This document shows, piece by piece, positions 39,352 to 49,061 of a stretch of DNA of 64,000 nucleotides. A program made the translations under genes and the position numbers. Below the pieces are notes generated by a model. That model did not search any database, was not told the DNA's origin, and worked only from the letters and a program-made list of their open reading frames with translations. The stretch lies in assembly GCF_026262505.1 (NCBI RefSeq), contig NC_067206.1, positions 17,815,319 to 17,879,318 on the forward strand. The letters run 5' to 3'. Positions within the stretch are counted from its first letter, which is position 1. Each line of letters opens with the position of its first letter. Source of the stretch: Trichomonas vaginalis G3 (Eukaryota; Parabasalia; Trichomonadida; Trichomonadidae).

Positions 39352-41002
39352 TTTTTTGAATCAATTTATACAAATAAACTTATAAAACACAAAATTATTA
39401 TTTTATAATATAATTCTTAGATAATACATCCGATATGTAAAGTGTCAAAAATGAATTGAACCGAATTTTCATGCATTGCATAAAAATTTATTTTTATTAA
39501 ATTATTTAATGTCTGGTATTTCGATTTTTCCGTCTGAAGTTAGCGAGATCCTCTTTTAGGTCGCGCTCTTCGTGTTCGACAATCCATTTCGGATTTTCTT
39601 TGTCTTCAACGAGATTCCAAAAGGTATTTTTCATGAATGAGGAATTCTCGTGGTGTAAAGTTTGTGTTTGTGTTTGGGTTCTTTGGTAATTGCAAATGTG
39701 GCTTGTTGTTGTAAAAGTTGATCCAAATTATAACATCCGACTCGCTACTTGAGTGTTTTTCGATATCAGGCCATATACACTCGACCTTTCCATTTTCGCG
39801 AGGCGAATATGGAGTGATTGTTATATGTTCAATTTGATTTCGATCAAGAAAATTTTGAAATTCTCCAAAATTTTCGAGACCATTATCGGTCCAAAATGCA
39901 AAAGGTGCAAAACCTAATGCATTAATTGCTCTTTGTGCAACAAAAGTTGTATTTGCTGCAGATTTTTGTTTAAGAAATTGAAAATCGATGATATAACGGC
40001 TTCTATCGTCGATTATCAAATACAAATAATTTCCAATTTCATGACGAAAATAATCAATATCACAGTGTAATATTTCAAAAATATTTTTTGCCTGATATTG
40101 AGTGATTTTTTCTTGTGGTTCAATTGGAGGTGGATTTTCTTGGTTTATAAATAATTTGTAGTATTTCATTCCATCACGATATGAAGGAAAAGGACAATCT
40201 GGATTCAAATAAACCGCCGAAATGAGAGTTGGTGTGATATCAGTAAAATCGACTGTTTGGGATGGGATAATGCTTGTATCGTTTGATGTTAAATTTTCTC
40301 TGTCAATTTGATAAAACCAACCATTGAAATTTTTGAGAGCATCTTTAATTGAATTTTTATCATCAATATTAATTTGTGATTTAATATTTTCAAATTGATC
40401 GCGGTTTTGTCTCACCATAATTATATCTGATCTCATTTTACTGATAATTGAATTAATCCCTGGTAATTTTTCCGTAATCTTCTTCATATTGTCAATACTT
40501 TCAATTATGAGAGGATGTAATTCTTTTGTTTTTCTTTCTGGTTTGAATTTTGTTACAACATTGTGAAATTTGAGAGCTTTGTAAAATGTGGGCTTTGAAA
40601 TTGTTGAAGTTATATATCGTCTTCCTTGTGAATCTTGAATTTCGACATTTCTGAGTGTTCTTTTTAAATTTTATCCAGATTCTAATAATGTCAATGTATT
40701 TAAACACCACTCTTTTGTATCTCATACCGAAATGGCTCACAAAAAAAGTGACATTTTTTGGCGCCAATAATTTGATTTTTCTGATTCTTTCTATTTAGAT
40801 ATATTTATTTAATATTCATATTCCTTTATATTGCCTCATATTATTTCCCATTTTTAATCATATTATACAAATCTTTAATAATTTTTAATGTTTTGAGCTT
40901 CAAAATCTTGTTCTAACTATTTTCATTCATATATCCTAGAAAAAATTAAAAAGTTTTTTAGAAATAAAAATGTTTGTATGTAAAGTATTGAAAATATTCT
41001 AG

Positions 41003-41161
41003 ATGAGAAGACATTCTCCAGAAGAGATTGATATTGATTGGCTTTGTGAAGCCATCACAAAATCAAATAATGGAGTTAAGTTAACTGATATTTGCGCGAA
41101 AGCTAAAATAAATCATGAAGGCAGAGTTATATATAATCATACTATCTTAAAGTATTCCTAG
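41003..41161 (+). pseudogene. N-terminal stub of a transposase in F2
   Basis: 52 residues, MRRHSPEEIDIDWLCEAI start and INHEGRVIYNHTILKYS end, HTH-like. It agrees with F1 up to residue ~35 and then keeps a different frame. No catalytic part. Confidence 0.4.
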
Positions 41162-41353
41162 AAATTTCCAAAATTAACCGAAATATAACTGTACAGAATT
41201 ACTATTTTCGAGATAAAATTCATATGGAAATACTAATTCATAACGCTTTATGTTATATAAAATTTAATTTATAAAAATTTCAAAATAAATCAAATTTAAC
41301 ACAATGAATATAACTGCAATCGAGGTTTTTGACGATTGATTCTTACGAGAAGT

Positions 41354-41591
41354 TTTCCAAACTTTGAGTTAATGTCTTGACATTAACTCAAAGTTTGGAA
41401 GTCTAATAAAGGGAATTGTAGGCTATGAGGTACTGATTATATATCAGTGCCTCATAGCCTGCAATTCCCATTAGAAATGGGAGAAACTTTGTCCGCATCA
41501 TAAGTTATGATGCGGACAAAGTTTCTCCCATTTCTACTTAGAATGAAAGGGCAAGAGGTATATAGGTACACTATATATCTCTTGCCCTTTC
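41354..41591. repeat. Hairpin array in F2: alpha-beta-alpha-beta
   Basis: Same four hairpins as 15347-15592, arm for arm. Confidence 0.85.
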
Positions 41592-42069
41592 CTTCTTACC
41601 TAAAGACTTCCAATCTTATTTTTTTCCCAATTTTTCCCCTAAATTTAAATCTTATATAATATAAATAAAATGCATAATATCAATCACAAAAATTAATGTT
41701 TATTTTTTTAATTAAAATTGCCGCGCAATTTAAGGTTTTCTGTCACTTTTTTTGTGAGCCATTTCGGTACGAAACAAAACACCACTCTTTTGTAATTTGT
41801 TCAGCTTTAATACGACCATGAAGAAAAGCATCATGTGCATCTAAATTTGCTTGAACTAATGCTTCTCGGCTCGAAATAGTTCTTTTTCGTTGGGCCATTT
41901 AAAAAGTTTTTTGAGAAATGAATATTTATATATCTATATTTATAGAAATATATTTGAATTTATGAGAATATTATAGGCCTATATAAATTAGGATAATGAA
42001 AAAATGCGCGCCAAAAAATGGAACTTTTTCGTTTACCATTTCGGTATGAGACATTCCGTTCCGAAAATG

Positions 42070-43213
42070 AACTTTACAAAAAGTGACAAAAAGTAACACT
42101 TACTCTTATTTTTCGCGGCAATTTTCTTTTTGATTTTAAACATGAATTATTAAAAGAATAGCTATTCTAAATATATTTCACCATCCAAATATATTTATCT
42201 TAGAAAAATTCAAAGTCAAAAATTGATGCAAATCTCTTTTTAATTATTATACATAATTTTATAGATATTTAAATTAGATTGTCAATGCATGCTCAAATAG
42301 ATTTTTTTGAAAAATTCAATTATTTTAGATTATGATAAGGACTTAGATGATTAAGTTGTAGGTATGATATATCAGAGCGCAGTTGCTAGATATATCACAT
42401 GTGACTCTGAAATGGGGAGCATCAAAAAAGTCTTAATTACCAAATTCTCGAGTATACAAATAAGCCTACCACCATATTTTCCTATATGAGGAATCCATAT
42501 ATACCATTGGTTTTAAGATTTTATGAAATTTTGGGGATAATTCGAGATTCCTACACCTGTTCAGATTTCGATTATTCAAACATAGTATTCTTATATAGTA
42601 TATATACTATCATATGAGCATATTAAAGTAGAGCAATATCAATTGAGTATTGAGATATTAACAAAAATATGTGTTTGCTACTGACGGAACAGACAATGGA
42701 ACAAAACCATGAATACAATATATACTTCAGAGATATCATATGTATATGTTTAAGTATTATATTATCTATATATGTTATTATAGTAACATCTCTTTAAATG
42801 AATCAGATGCCAGGATATTAACAAGAATATCATTCCATGATTTTTCTTTTCCAAAAAATATGACGTAATAATCGGTGTAAACTATTCAAATATAAGCAGA
42901 AGACGGAAATATTTTTGTTGATTTATAAATTTACAAATAATTGCAAAAAAAATAAATGGTCAAGTGTTGAATTTTGCACGTCTAGTTTCAGTAAAGTCTT
43001 GAAACTATGTCTACGTATTATATTCAAGTATACTATGATATCTTATAGTAGAAACATTTCAGAATTCTTACGATTTTTATGACAATTTACAAAATCATAC
43101 AACAAGTTTCAGTAAAGTCTTGAAACAATGTATACGTATTATATGCATACTATATACAACTATCCTTGGAGGAAATTTAGATTGATTGATTTTCTGATAG
43201 GAATCATTCAATA
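42070..43213. other. Gene-free stretch between elements I and L
   Basis: AT-rich, no frame I would call. Two features only: an AAAAAGTGACAAAAAGTAAC block at 42075-42094, like the inner ends of the integrase transposons, and a word TTTCAGTAAAGTCTTGAAAC occurring twice (around 42988 and 43109), both followed by a similar TACGTATTATAT tail. Confidence 0.45.
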
Positions 43214-44033
43214 TATAATAAAATTTTTGTGAGTCATTTTAAGAAGCACATATAATTTTTTGAATTTAAAAATTAAAGTAGTGTCAAATGAATTTATCAC
43301 TTAATATAATACTCAGATTTCTTAAAATTAATGAAAAAAAGGTTTTCTGAGAACTTTTGAGAATGGTTTTCAAATTCCATTATTGAAAATATATAGGTAT
43401 TGTATGAAATTCAAACTCTATAATTATTAAAATTCTAAATTTTAATAAAAATAACTTTTCAGATCAATATGATTTTGAATGGTGGAGTAATAAGTATAAA
43501 AATGCCTACGATTTCAAGGAGGGAATTGTTCCTTATGAGGTATACATTATAACTATATACCTCATAAGGAACAATTCCCTCTTGATAGCTGGGAAACTTT
43601 CTCTGACAAGACAGTTTCCCAGCTATCTATTAGAAACTAAAGGCTGTGAGGCACTAATATATAATCAGTGCCTCATTTTCTTTAATTTCTTATTAAAAAC
43701 GAGAAAACTTGTTCGAAATGATAAACAATTTCGAACAAGTTTTCTCGTTTTAAGGAGGGAATTGTTCCTTATGAAGTATACATTATAAATATGTACCTCA
43801 TAAGGAACAATTCCCTCTTGATATCCTGGATATTTTTGAATATATTTTTTTAATTAAAGTTCTCAAAAGTATTATCAAAAGTGATTTTTAAAAAATCTCT
43901 CCATTTAATTAACTAAATAAAAATATAATATTTTTAAAATTAAATAGTTTTTCAATTTTTTGAAGGAATTGAGATACTTTCCCCGACGATAAAATTGAGA
44001 GGTTTACATTTTGACTGATCTTAGCATGCAACA
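43214..44033. mobile_element. Element L, K-family fragment with hairpin array
   Basis: 43214-43590 is homologous to 55275-55640 in element K. The right end at 43983-44033 is the K-type terminus (GACGATAAAATTGAGAGG then TTAGCATGCAACA). No integrase gene remains and the left end is missing, so it is an internally reduced or truncated copy. It abuts element C directly. Confidence 0.6.
43518..43817. repeat. Hairpin array of L: beta-alpha-beta-alpha-beta
   Basis: Beta 43518-43581 (GGGAATTGTTCCTTATGAGG arm), alpha 43584-43627, beta 43636-43690 (looser), alpha 43697-43750 (AACGAGAAAACTTGTTCGAA arm), beta 43753-43816. First four units and order match the start of the K array. Confidence 0.85.
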
Positions 44034-44045
44034 TTTTTTTATTTA

Positions 44046-44207
44046 ATGAGTGATCACGTTAAGATCAATGATGAAAACAAGACCCCATTGGAAGATATCA
44101 TTGATAACATAGAGAATGACCTTGATGAAAACATGATGGGAGCTCAAACGTCAGTTAAGGTCAAACTTGGTGAAGTTCAAGAGAAGGTCTCCAAGACCAA
44201 AGCATAA
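44046..44207 (+). CDS. Small acidic protein, element C
   Basis: 53 residues (MSDHVKINDENKTPLEDIID start), acidic first half, Lys-rich end. Preceded by a TTTTTTTATTTA run like other Maverick genes. No family recognised. Confidence 0.4.
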   Translation: MSDHVKINDENKTPLEDIIDNIENDLDENMMGAQTSVKVKLGEVQEKVSKTKA

Positions 44208-44246
44208 ATATCAGTTCTTACTGAGGTTGACGTTTATTACAGAAGC

Positions 44247-44621
44247 TTGGAGAGAACTTTAAGCAAACTTGAACGTCAGAACCAAAGTCTCATAGTTGTA
44301 CTCCAGAAGTTAAACCTCATGCGTAAAGCATATAACGAGTACCTACATGTTCGAGACTTACCTTCTTATACGAGATCAGATCTCGACTTTTCCGATATAA
44401 GCCAAATCCTTATTGATACAACACTTACGATAGCAGAGATGCTTCCTACATACCCAGAGTATGATAACTTACCTCAGCTCTTTGAGTATCTCAAGAAAAA
44501 GTTCATGATCTTATTATGCGAAACCATGAAACGACGCCAAAACACCAGAACAGAACGAAAACAGAGCTTACTAATAGACTTATTATATAACACTAAAGAA
44601 ATAAAGGAGTTTTTATTCTGA
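44247..44621 (+). CDS. Helical protein, element C
   Basis: 124 residues, almost all predicted helix, charged, with a heptad-like N-terminal half (LSKLERQNQSLIVVLQKLNL). Less AT-rich codons than the Maverick B genes. No family recognised. It runs tail-to-tail with the 113-residue gene. Confidence 0.5.
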   Translation: MERTLSKLERQNQSLIVVLQKLNLMRKAYNEYLHVRDLPSYTRSDLDFSDISQILIDTTLTIAEMLPTYPEYDNLPQLFEYLKKKFMILLCETMKRRQNTRTERKQSLLIDLLYNTKEIKEFLF

Positions 44622-44656
44622 CTCCATCTTTATCAGTAATAGTTGTGAACCAACCA

Positions 44657-44998
44657 TTAAGTCAGAATTTTGTTCTCCATCTTTATCAGTAAGTCAGAAT
44701 AAAGGTATTTTGGGAAGAACTGATCTGGATCATATTTGTCATCCACAGGTTTCGGTATCAAAAGTCTCTCTGGTTCTTGGACGTCTGGTACCGGAAATGG
44801 TTCCTTTGGTTTCCTAGCTTTTGGGAGATCAAAAAGTTTTCTTGGTGGCTTTCTGGGTCTTAAATGTTCTCCATCTTTATCAGTAATAGTTGTGAACCAA
44901 CCATTACCGTCAAAGTTGTATATCTTCTCAAATTCAGTTCCTTCATCAACTATTATCCTCTTTATCTTCCTCTTCTCCATTAATGGAAAAAGTGACAT
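44657..44998 (-). CDS. Proline-rich protein overlapping the methyltransferase gene
   Basis: 113 residues (or 107 from the ATG at 44980). The N-terminal ~45 residues form a small beta unit (KIYNFDGNGWFTTITDKDGE) and the rest is Lys/Pro-rich. Its 5' end overlaps the end of the methyltransferase gene by 35-53 bases in another frame. A ~35-base word (TCTCCATCTTTATCAGTAAT...) from this gene is repeated twice just downstream (about 44621-44695). Confidence 0.5.
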   Translation of the reverse strand: MSLFPLMEKRKIKRIIVDEGTEFEKIYNFDGNGWFTTITDKDGEHLRPRKPPRKLFDLPKARKPKEPFPVPDVQEPERLLIPKPVDDKYDPDQFFPKYLYSDLLIKMENKILT

Positions 44999-45788
44999 GT
45001 ATTACTTCATTGTTTTTCTGAGTGTTAGGATTAATTAAACCTCTACCTATAACATGTTTTGTCACAGAAAATTTCTCTCCATATCTTTTTGACAAGATCT
45101 TTATAAGTTCTTCTGTATAAGATTTGTCACTACTGAAATAAATAGATGGATAATACATGACATCAAATGTTTCAATAGTATCTTTAAGAGTCCATTCATC
45201 TCCATACTGTATTGAATAAGTATGGAAGTATGGTGGATCACATATAAAGAAAACATTGGGAAGATCTTTGTACTCATTGAAGAGTATTCTCCAATCTTTA
45301 TGAACTATTGTTAAACCTTCAAGATAGTCATCTATGTTTTCATCAAATAAGTGAGTATATCTGAGGTATAACACTTTCTTCATTAATGTGACAAGATCAT
45401 AGTATCTATATGCTCCAGAATAGAGAAGACGTGAGCATAATGTATTCCAGTCTAAGTATTTAGCTTTACTTAGTACTTCTCTTACGATCTCTTTCTGATC
45501 AGTAGGAATTTTCTCATCTGGCTTCACATTTATTCTCTCCTTAAGTTCTCTAAGTATTTCATTCGTGTCATGAATGTGTTTCAGTCTATCAACGTAGTTA
45601 TCATAGTCATTAGCTATAATCGTTGCTTTTGGGAACAAAGTATGCAACAGATGAGAGATAAAGAGAGAGCCACCAAAGAGGTCAACGAAGACATAATCTC
45701 CTTTGATGTCTTTGAGTATGTCTATAAGATCTTTCCTGATCTTAGACTTATTACCTATGAAAGGTAAAGGAGGTTTGGTAAAAATCAT
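44946..45788 (-). CDS. dam: Dam-type (D12 class) DNA N6-adenine methyltransferase
   Basis: 280 residues. Methylates adenine in DNA using S-adenosylmethionine. Motifs in order: PPLPFIGNKSKIRKDL (residues ~6-20, the N-terminal AdoMet motif of D12 enzymes), DLFGGS (36-41), ANDYD (59-63) and the catalytic DPPY (184-187, FICDPPYFHTY). Length fits Dam (~280). The family's usual target is GATC, a site plentiful in this element. Dam-like genes and N6-methyladenine have been reported in T. vaginalis; this one lies inside a Maverick-like gene cluster. It looks whole, with all motifs present. Confidence 0.85.
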   Translation of the reverse strand: MIFTKPPLPFIGNKSKIRKDLIDILKDIKGDYVFVDLFGGSLFISHLLHTLFPKATIIANDYDNYVDRLKHIHDTNEILRELKERINVKPDEKIPTDQKEIVREVLSKAKYLDWNTLCSRLLYSGAYRYYDLVTLMKKVLYLRYTHLFDENIDDYLEGLTIVHKDWRILFNEYKDLPNVFFICDPPYFHTYSIQYGDEWTLKDTIETFDVMYYPSIYFSSDKSYTEELIKILSKRYGEKFSVTKHVIGRGLINPNTQKNNEVIHVTFSINGEEEDKEDNS

Positions 45789-45817
45789 TTATATGGTAGT
45801 AAAAATAAGTGTTTAGA

Positions 45818-46066
45818 TTAATTGTGTTTGAGTAGATCTGTTATATCTGTATTCCGACCTCGGAATGGTTTTCCTGGGAGATCGCGGTTGATCATCCCGT
45901 GGACTTCGCAGAAAAAAAGGAGCATGACCAACAGAACAATGAACAAGTTGATACAAAAGAATACAACAACAACGTTCGTTAAGAGGTTCATTGAACTCTT
46001 CACATAAGCTATGTCTTCTTCGTAGCCCATTAACTGAAAAAGTGTCATGACCACTTCATTTCTCAT
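45818..46066 (-). CDS. Small single-span membrane protein, element C
   Basis: 82 residues, or 76 from the ATG at 46048. A strong hydrophobic segment at ~29-53 (LLTNVVVVFFCINLFIVLLV) is followed by a Cys/His and a basic tail. Holin-, spike-anchor- or virion-membrane-like roles are all possible. The alternative start at 46048 overlaps the start of the divergent gene (CATG shared). Confidence 0.5.
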   Translation of the reverse strand: MRNEVVMTLFQLMGYEEDIAYVKSSMNLLTNVVVVFFCINLFIVLLVMLLFFCEVHGMINRDLPGKPFRGRNTDITDLLKHN

Positions 46067-46439
46067 GAAGCCAACAGCTTATGTCCAGTTCCTCCCACCA
46101 GCACTTGAGGAACAAGAGAAGGTCATCATTGACTACCTTCAAGCAACTGAGAAGCTCCAAAAGCTTCAAGATCTCCGCGAAGAGTTCAAGTCCCGCTTGA
46201 AACAGGAGAACTTACTACAGGAGTACATGCTCATCCTTGGTCCACTCATTGATGGCTCCCATTTACCATCAGAGTACACTGCAGCTCTTGATGCACTCAA
46301 AGATCTCCGCGATCACCAACCGATCGGTAAAGAAGCCTTCGAGTTCACCATTGAGCAAGCCATCTTCGCCAAGCACAATGCAAAGAAGCAGATGCTCGAA
46401 GCTCTTGACAAGATCAAAAAGTACGTTGAAATGTACTAA
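46047..46439 (+). CDS. GC-richer helical protein, element C
   Basis: 130 residues, helical, with EKLQKLQDLREEFKSRLKQE. Base composition and codon choice (GAG, CTC, CGC, AAG) are clearly less AT-rich than the neighbours and more like highly expressed host genes, a sign of separate origin or transfer. No family recognised. Confidence 0.55.
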   Translation: MTTSFLMKPTAYVQFLPPALEEQEKVIIDYLQATEKLQKLQDLREEFKSRLKQENLLQEYMLILGPLIDGSHLPSEYTAALDALKDLRDHQPIGKEAFEFTIEQAIFAKHNAKKQMLEALDKIKKYVEMY

Positions 46440-46490
46440 AAATAATTTTGAGTAAACGGTAAGTTTTATTCATTTTTTATAATGTATTAA

Positions 46491-46751
46491 ATGGAACAAC
46501 TTGCCAAAGAACTCAGAGCTAAAAACATAAAGTATGAATGATATGTTTTAGGTAATGAACCTTGGTTGCTATTATTTGATGAAACAAATAAGTGGATTAT
46601 GTCTGTGAAAAGAACCGATAAATATTATGTGAGTGAAAACTCTACGAATTCTATTAAAGTAGATTTGTTCTATGACGGCAAGTTCGATACTGTTGAAGAA
46701 GTGTTGGACAGATATTACAAATGGTTGACAGAAATGTCACTTTTCGGTTAA
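46491..46751 (+). pseudogene. Counterpart of the 89-residue Maverick protein, element C (broken)
   Basis: Starts MEQLAKELRAKNIKYE and ends DTVEEVLDRYYKWL, as in Maverick B at 31872-32141, but lacks the segment encoded there by the GC-rich block. Broken. Confidence 0.6.
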
Positions 46752-47329
46752 ACGATCACATACATAAGACATAAATTATACTTACTTATTAACTCAGTAT
46801 ATTGAGCATTATATGCATACTTAAACTCTTGAGCAATATTGTTCTCATCCATTATTCTGATCTGAGCGATCTTTTGTATTGGAGGTGGAATACCACAACA
46901 TGTGATGTCTGGGTCCAGTAGGTCTATTTCACACTTGAACCCAGTCATTCTGTGAACTACTTCTTCCAAGTCTGGCTTAGGTAGTAAGATCTGATCTTTA
47001 CTCACTAAGTTAGAAAAGAGCTCTTTGTCTTGGTCTAGAAGTATCTTCTGGTATATACTAAGTAAATACTCTTCTACAGCAATCCTCGATGAAGTCTCCA
47101 CAGATCTCGATAAAATCGGGTTGGAAGTTAATGGACTTAAAGGAGGAGGATACATTTGTGCTTCTGAGTTCGTAGTTGTTTCCACTTTTTTTATCTCTGT
47201 TGGAGCATCAGAAACTGTACCAGATGGATAGTTCTTTATCACAATGCTATTAGTTGTTCTTGAATCAACATTACTTGTTGGTTCAATTGGAACATTAGCT
47301 GCACCATAAAGTATTGACTTCGATCTCAT
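46748..47329 (-). CDS. Conserved Maverick protein (193 residues), element C
   Basis: Homologue of 32138-32752 in Maverick B: N-terminus MRSKSILYGAANVPIEPTSN and a C-terminal domain with LDPDITCCG. It keeps the same divergent partner at 47365. It looks whole. Confidence 0.6.
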   Translation of the reverse strand: MRSKSILYGAANVPIEPTSNVDSRTTNSIVIKNYPSGTVSDAPTEIKKVETTTNSEAQMYPPPLSPLTSNPILSRSVETSSRIAVEEYLLSIYQKILLDQDKELFSNLVSKDQILLPKPDLEEVVHRMTGFKCEIDLLDPDITCCGIPPPIQKIAQIRIMDENNIAQEFKYAYNAQYTELISKYNLCLMYVIV

Positions 47330-47364
47330 TTGTTATGAGTAAAAATTGTTTTATTCTCTTATAA

Positions 47365-47718
47365 ATGACAAACATTAATCCAGAGAACAACACAGAATAT
47401 ACTGCAACAGGAGTTGTTTACAATGATCTAGATCAGATCGTGAAACTTAATGCACCAAAAAGAAGGAACTTAATAAGACAACCTCCACCAAGGATTTATG
47501 TTGATGATGGGAGTAATGGGTTCAACTTAGTGTATCATTACTCATATCCTCAATATGCAGAGTATGGATCTAAACTAAATGTGACAAATCATTACATGAA
47601 CTTATATGATGAAGGTAGGTTCCATAAACCAAGTCAGAAAGAGTCAGAGTTTGCAAGATTACATGAATACGCCGATCATGATGGCTATAGTGATTACTCA
47701 ATGCCAGTAAGAATTTAA
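47365..47718 (+). CDS. Conserved Maverick protein (117 residues), element C
   Basis: Homologue of 32778-33179 (TGVVYND, IYVDDGSNG). Tyr/His/Asn-rich second half, likely structural. A short AT-rich gap with TAAAAATTG separates it from its divergent partner. Confidence 0.55.
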   Translation: MTNINPENNTEYTATGVVYNDLDQIVKLNAPKRRNLIRQPPPRIYVDDGSNGFNLVYHYSYPQYAEYGSKLNVTNHYMNLYDEGRFHKPSQKESEFARLHEYADHDGYSDYSMPVRI

Positions 47719-47727
47719 CTAATCATA

Positions 47728-48837
47728 AATGCCAAAGTTTGGGAGTTTGTTTAAGGCTTACAGACAAAAGCAGTATATGCTTCCAATAATATTCAACAGA
47801 TATGAATGCATACCAATTTGACACACTAATTAATGGAGCAGGTAATCCACCATATTTTTTAGTGTTCATTAACATTAATACGAGGAAAGGTTTTGTATAC
47901 CCAATGCAAACAAAGAATAGTGTATCTGTTTATGAAGCATTGAAGAAGTTCATTAATGACACAAAGAATGATAATCCTCCAAAAATTATGACAAGTGATG
48001 AAGATGGTGCATATAAAGAAGATAAGGTTCAACAACTTATGATAGACAATGGTATTGAACATTTAACGACACAAAAATATAATCATTCAAGATTAGGTAT
48101 AATTAATAGGTTTATCCAAACATTACGTCAAAAGTTAAAGAAACATCTTGATCTACACATCTATGAAGATAATATACCACCATTCACTGTGCAATCAATG
48201 GATGAAGTTTTGAAGAAATATAACAATACTATTCATGGTAGTACAGATGTTAAACCAAAAGATTTCAGTGAAGCTAATAATGAAGGATATGTTAAGAAGA
48301 TGATGGAAAAAGAAAGTAATGTAAGGAATACTAAAGATTTCAACCTTTCTGTTGGTCAGAATAGCGTTTGAAATAGTTCAAAAGAAACTTTCCAATAAAG
48401 GAGGTGAATCAAGTTTGAGACCGACAGCAGAATACATTACTTTTGATTCAGCTGATAGTCATTCATATTTAATGAAAGCTGCAGATCATTCTGTTGGATC
48501 ATTCCCTCGTTTTCAGTTATGGATCAGACATGTTGATGATCATAATGCAAGACCTAAAGAATCCATTGATAACGATAGACACAGAATTGTCGAAAAAATA
48601 AATACCTTCGAGTCCGGTAATACAAGCGATCAATTTCCGAAGCATCAGTATAGAATAACATATGAAGGTAATAGAAGTTCTACATTAGTTCCACAGTCAT
48701 ACTTGAGAGAAGGCAATTCTAATAGATTGTCTCCAATGGAAGTAAGATGGTGGAGAGAAAGATTATATAATGGTTATATTACTGATCGGAACATGCCTGA
48801 CATTCTGAAACGTTTCCCTGGTTTTGGTCGGAAGTGA
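47728..48837 (+). pseudogene. INT: Polinton integrase, element C (broken)
   Basis: Homologue of 27099-28183: NAYQFDTL, MTSDEDGAY, HSRLGIINRFIQTLRQ in the core and a C-terminal beta domain with YRITYEGNRSSTLVP and DRNMPDILKRFPGF. Integrates the element. Broken, at least twice. Its 3' end overlaps the next gene tail-to-tail. Confidence 0.75.
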
Positions 48838-49042
48838 GCTTTGACTTAAGTTCATTTATTTTTGCTTCATATTGTTTGATCTTACGTTTGATACCTTCTT
48901 CATCTAAAGGTTGTTTGATGTGTCTGAATTGTATACGTCCATCTTTCATTGTGTATACATAGAAGCCATTAGGAACTGTACCATCTTTGAGATAATTTGT
49001 CAACATCTTTTGTTTCATGGAAGCACTTAATTGTTGTGTCAT
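48779..49042 (-). CDS. Small coiled-coil protein, element C
   Basis: 87 residues. Shares GFYVYTMKDGRIQFRHIKQP and a C-terminal coiled coil with the 78-residue genes of Mavericks A and B, so this is a core gene of both Maverick types. The start follows a TTTTTTATCTCG run. The last ~25 residues overlap the integrase locus. Confidence 0.6.
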   Translation of the reverse strand: MTQQLSASMKQKMLTNYLKDGTVPNGFYVYTMKDGRIQFRHIKQPLDEEGIKRKIKQYEAKINELKSKLTSDQNQGNVSECQACSDQ

Positions 49043-49061
49043 TTTATACGAGATAAAAAAT

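Larger units (their letters stand above)
37494..39479 (-). mobile_element. Integrase transposon G2
   Basis: About 1.99 kb. Inverted ends share TGCATGAAAATTCGGTTCA. The flanks ATAAAAATTGATTTTT (37478-37493) and ATAAAAATTTATTTTT (39480-39495) form a 16-bp duplication with one mismatch. It holds a two-unit hairpin array and one D,D35E integrase gene, and is inserted into element I. Confidence 0.75.
40720..41776. mobile_element. Non-autonomous element F, copy 2
   Basis: 1057 bp, nearly identical to F1. Flanked by an 18-bp duplication (AAACACCACTCTTTTGTA at 40702-40719 and 41777-41794). Termini read CTCATACCGAAATGGCTCAC and its counterpart GTGAGCCATTTCGGTACG. Inserted into the integrase gene of element I, whose ends resemble its own. 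Confidence 0.85.
39606..41898 (-). pseudogene. rve-type integrase/transposase of element I (D,D34E), split by F2
   Basis: Start at 41898 (MAQRKRTISSREALVQANLD) with an initiator-like TTCATTTCTC about 25 bases upstream. F2 is inserted at 40720-41776 with an 18-bp duplication. The catalytic part lies at about 39640-40140: EILHCDIDYF, IIDDRSRYIIDF, WTDNGLENFG and ENGKVECIWP, with 34 residues between second Asp and Glu. One further interruption is visible in the N-terminal region. A plain DNA transposon gene. Confidence 0.75.
36981..42053 (-). mobile_element. Integrase transposon I with nested G2 and F2
   Basis: Inverted ends (TGTTGCGTACCGAAATGGGC at left; TGTCTCATACCGAAATGGT on the minus strand at right) are flanked by a perfect 16-bp duplication TTCCGTTCCGAAAATG (36965-36980 and 42054-42069). 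Subtracting G2 (37494-39479) and F2 (40720-41776) leaves about 2.0 kb: ends, a hairpin array and one integrase gene. GAAAAGTGACA motifs stand just inside the left end. Confidence 0.75.

Noticed and set aside
43582-43788. Open frame of 68 residues in element L
   Set aside because: Runs straight through the hairpin array and has no counterpart in the matching array of K; chance frame.
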